DNA of 64,000 bases from Clostridia bacterium. GTDB lineage: Bacteria; Bacillota; Clostridia; Oscillospirales; Acutalibacteraceae. Under the pieces are notes generated by a model. It saw only the letters and a list, made by a program, of their open reading frames with translations, searched no databases and was not told where the DNA came from. Below, piece by piece: positions 63,198 through 64,000 of the stretch. Each line of letters begins with the position of its first letter. The stretch's first letter is position 1. The stretch lies in NCBI GenBank assembly GCA_017398485.1, contig JAFQFY010000033.1:1-64000 (forward strand), in the 5' to 3' direction. The translations under genes and the position numbers were made by a program.

Positions 63198-64000
63198 ATG
63201 AAGATTGCGTTTGCGGCAGATATGTCCTTTTCAAAATTCGAAAACTTCCCCGGTAAGGATGCGGCGTATGCCGCAATGAAGGAACCGGCGGCGGTGTTAG
63301 CTGCGGCGGATTTCAGTGTGGTTAATTTGGAGAACATCTTGGGCGATGAAAGCGCTTACACGCCCATTGTCAAGAGTGGTCCCAACCTTATCTCTGCCGA
63401 TGATTTTATCGCCTTTGTCGATGCGCTCGCACCGAGCGCGGTGGGCATGGCAAACAATCACACCTTCGACTACGGCAAGGGTGCATTTGACAACACCCTG
63501 CGCCTGCTCACCGAGCGCGGCTATCCTTGCTTCGGTGCCGGTGAGACTCTCGCGGATGCCTACCGCCCCGTTGTGTTCGAAAAGGACGGCACACGCGTGG
63601 CGATCATCGCGGTATGTGAAAACGAGTTCGGCACAGCCGACGAGGACGCGCCCGGCACGGCAGGTTATAACCTGACCTATACCACCGAGGCGATCCGACA
63701 GGCTCGTGCCGACGGCTGCCTGCCGATCGTGTATTTCCACGGCGGCAACGAGCGCTATGCCGTTGCGTCGCCCGGCAAGGTGGCGCTGTATCGCCACTTT
63801 ATTGATCTCGGCGCGGCGGCGGTCATCGCGATGCACACCCACTGTCCGCAGGGCTATGAGTTCTATAACGGCTCGCCCATCGTATACAGCATGGGCAATT
63901 TCTTCTTCCCGGCCAAATGGGATATGCCAAAGGCGTGGAACTACGGCTACATAACCGAGCTGAATATTCGCGCCGACGGCATCGCTCTCTCAATCGTGCC
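63198..64000 (+). CDS. CapA-family protein (poly-gamma-glutamate capsule synthesis type), 3' end missing
   Basis: Metallophosphoesterase-like PGA_cap domain protein; 267 codons seen, running out of the window. Motifs: FAADMSF, VVNLENIL, GMANNHTFDYG (metal-binding Asn-His), IVYFHGGNE, MHTHCPQGYEFYNGSPIVYSMGNFFF. Known CapA proteins act in capsule or polyglutamate export, but many soluble homologues of this kind have no known substrate. There is no signal peptide at the start MKIAFAAD. ATG 63198 follows AAGGAGAG. Confidence 0.9.
   Translation, partial: MKIAFAADMSFSKFENFPGKDAAYAAMKEPAAVLAAADFSVVNLENILGDESAYTPIVKSGPNLISADDFIAFVDALAPSAVGMANNHTFDYGKGAFDNTLRLLTERGYPCFGAGETLADAYRPVVFEKDGTRVAIIAVCENEFGTADEDAPGTAGYNLTYTTEAIRQARADGCLPIVYFHGGNERYAVASPGKVALYRHFIDLGAAAVIAMHTHCPQGYEFYNGSPIVYSMGNFFFPAKWDMPKAWNYGYITELNIRADGIALSIV

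Overview
The window reads as chromosome from a spore-forming, fairly GC-rich Firmicute (Bacillota), most likely a Clostridia member near the Oscillospiraceae/Ruminococcaceae. Evidence for this: spoVAC and spoVAD with sigma-G-like promoters, hprK, whiA, AddAB, an IspH-ribosomal S1 fusion, strong AGGAGG ribosome sites, and a sortase-type surface protein. The taxon is inference. No tRNA, rRNA operon, CRISPR array, transposase or prophage was seen. The only gene-free stretch near 300 bases or longer that is not a short regulatory gap holds rnpB (5761-6084).

Layout. (1) 1-3421, plus: end of ftsX, an M23 murein hydrolase and an S41 peptidase homologue, a cell-division/wall-hydrolysis cassette. (2) 3466-6084, minus: uppP with a zinc-ribbon-like insertion, a YdbC-like ssDNA-binding protein, a DivIVA-like coiled-coil gene with a probable frameshift, and rnpB. 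(3) 6216-13278, plus: addB-addA. (4) 13314-23740, minus: one very compact operon for phenylalanine/tyrosine synthesis: aminotransferase, pheA, aroB, aroC, aroE-aroK fusion, aroQ, aroA, tyrA, DAHP synthase, then azlC-azlD. A consensus promoter precedes a 25-codon leader peptide with a Phe/Tyr run and an intrinsic terminator, so ribosome-mediated attenuation is predicted. (5) 23848-24075, minus: a small ferritin-like gene with a sigma-G-like promoter. (6) 24173-29003, minus: RpiR regulator, YhiN/BaiN-like flavoprotein, cmk, ispH-S1 fusion. (7) 29088-44100, minus: hprK, glucokinase, murB, whiA, dnaE, SGNH hydrolase, uvrB, uvrA, a DUF5685-like protein, a J-domain protein and a small membrane protein. 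(8) 44304-48329, minus: CDF metal transporter, NUDIX-HAD fusion, and a surface SGNH lipoprotein.

(9) 48521-63182 is the accessory-looking part. spoVAC and spoVAD lie 11.4 kb apart. Between them are an orphan TRAP permease, a YwaF-like membrane protein, a LytTR two-component system, a degenerate receiver protein, and a 1979-residue sortase-anchored protein with a von Willebrand A domain. The two-component system and the surface-protein operon are divergent, with a 14-bp direct repeat between them. (10) prfC and a truncated CapA-like gene end the window.

The points that most deserve a second look are: the aromatic-operon attenuator; loss of the Walker A lysine in the AroK part of the AroE-AroK fusion; loss of the catalytic serine in the FtsX-linked S41 protein; the LytTR/pseudo-receiver/adhesin locus inside a split spoVA; the zinc-ribbon insertion in UppP; and the sigma-G-like promoter with a centred inverted repeat at the small ferritin-like gene.
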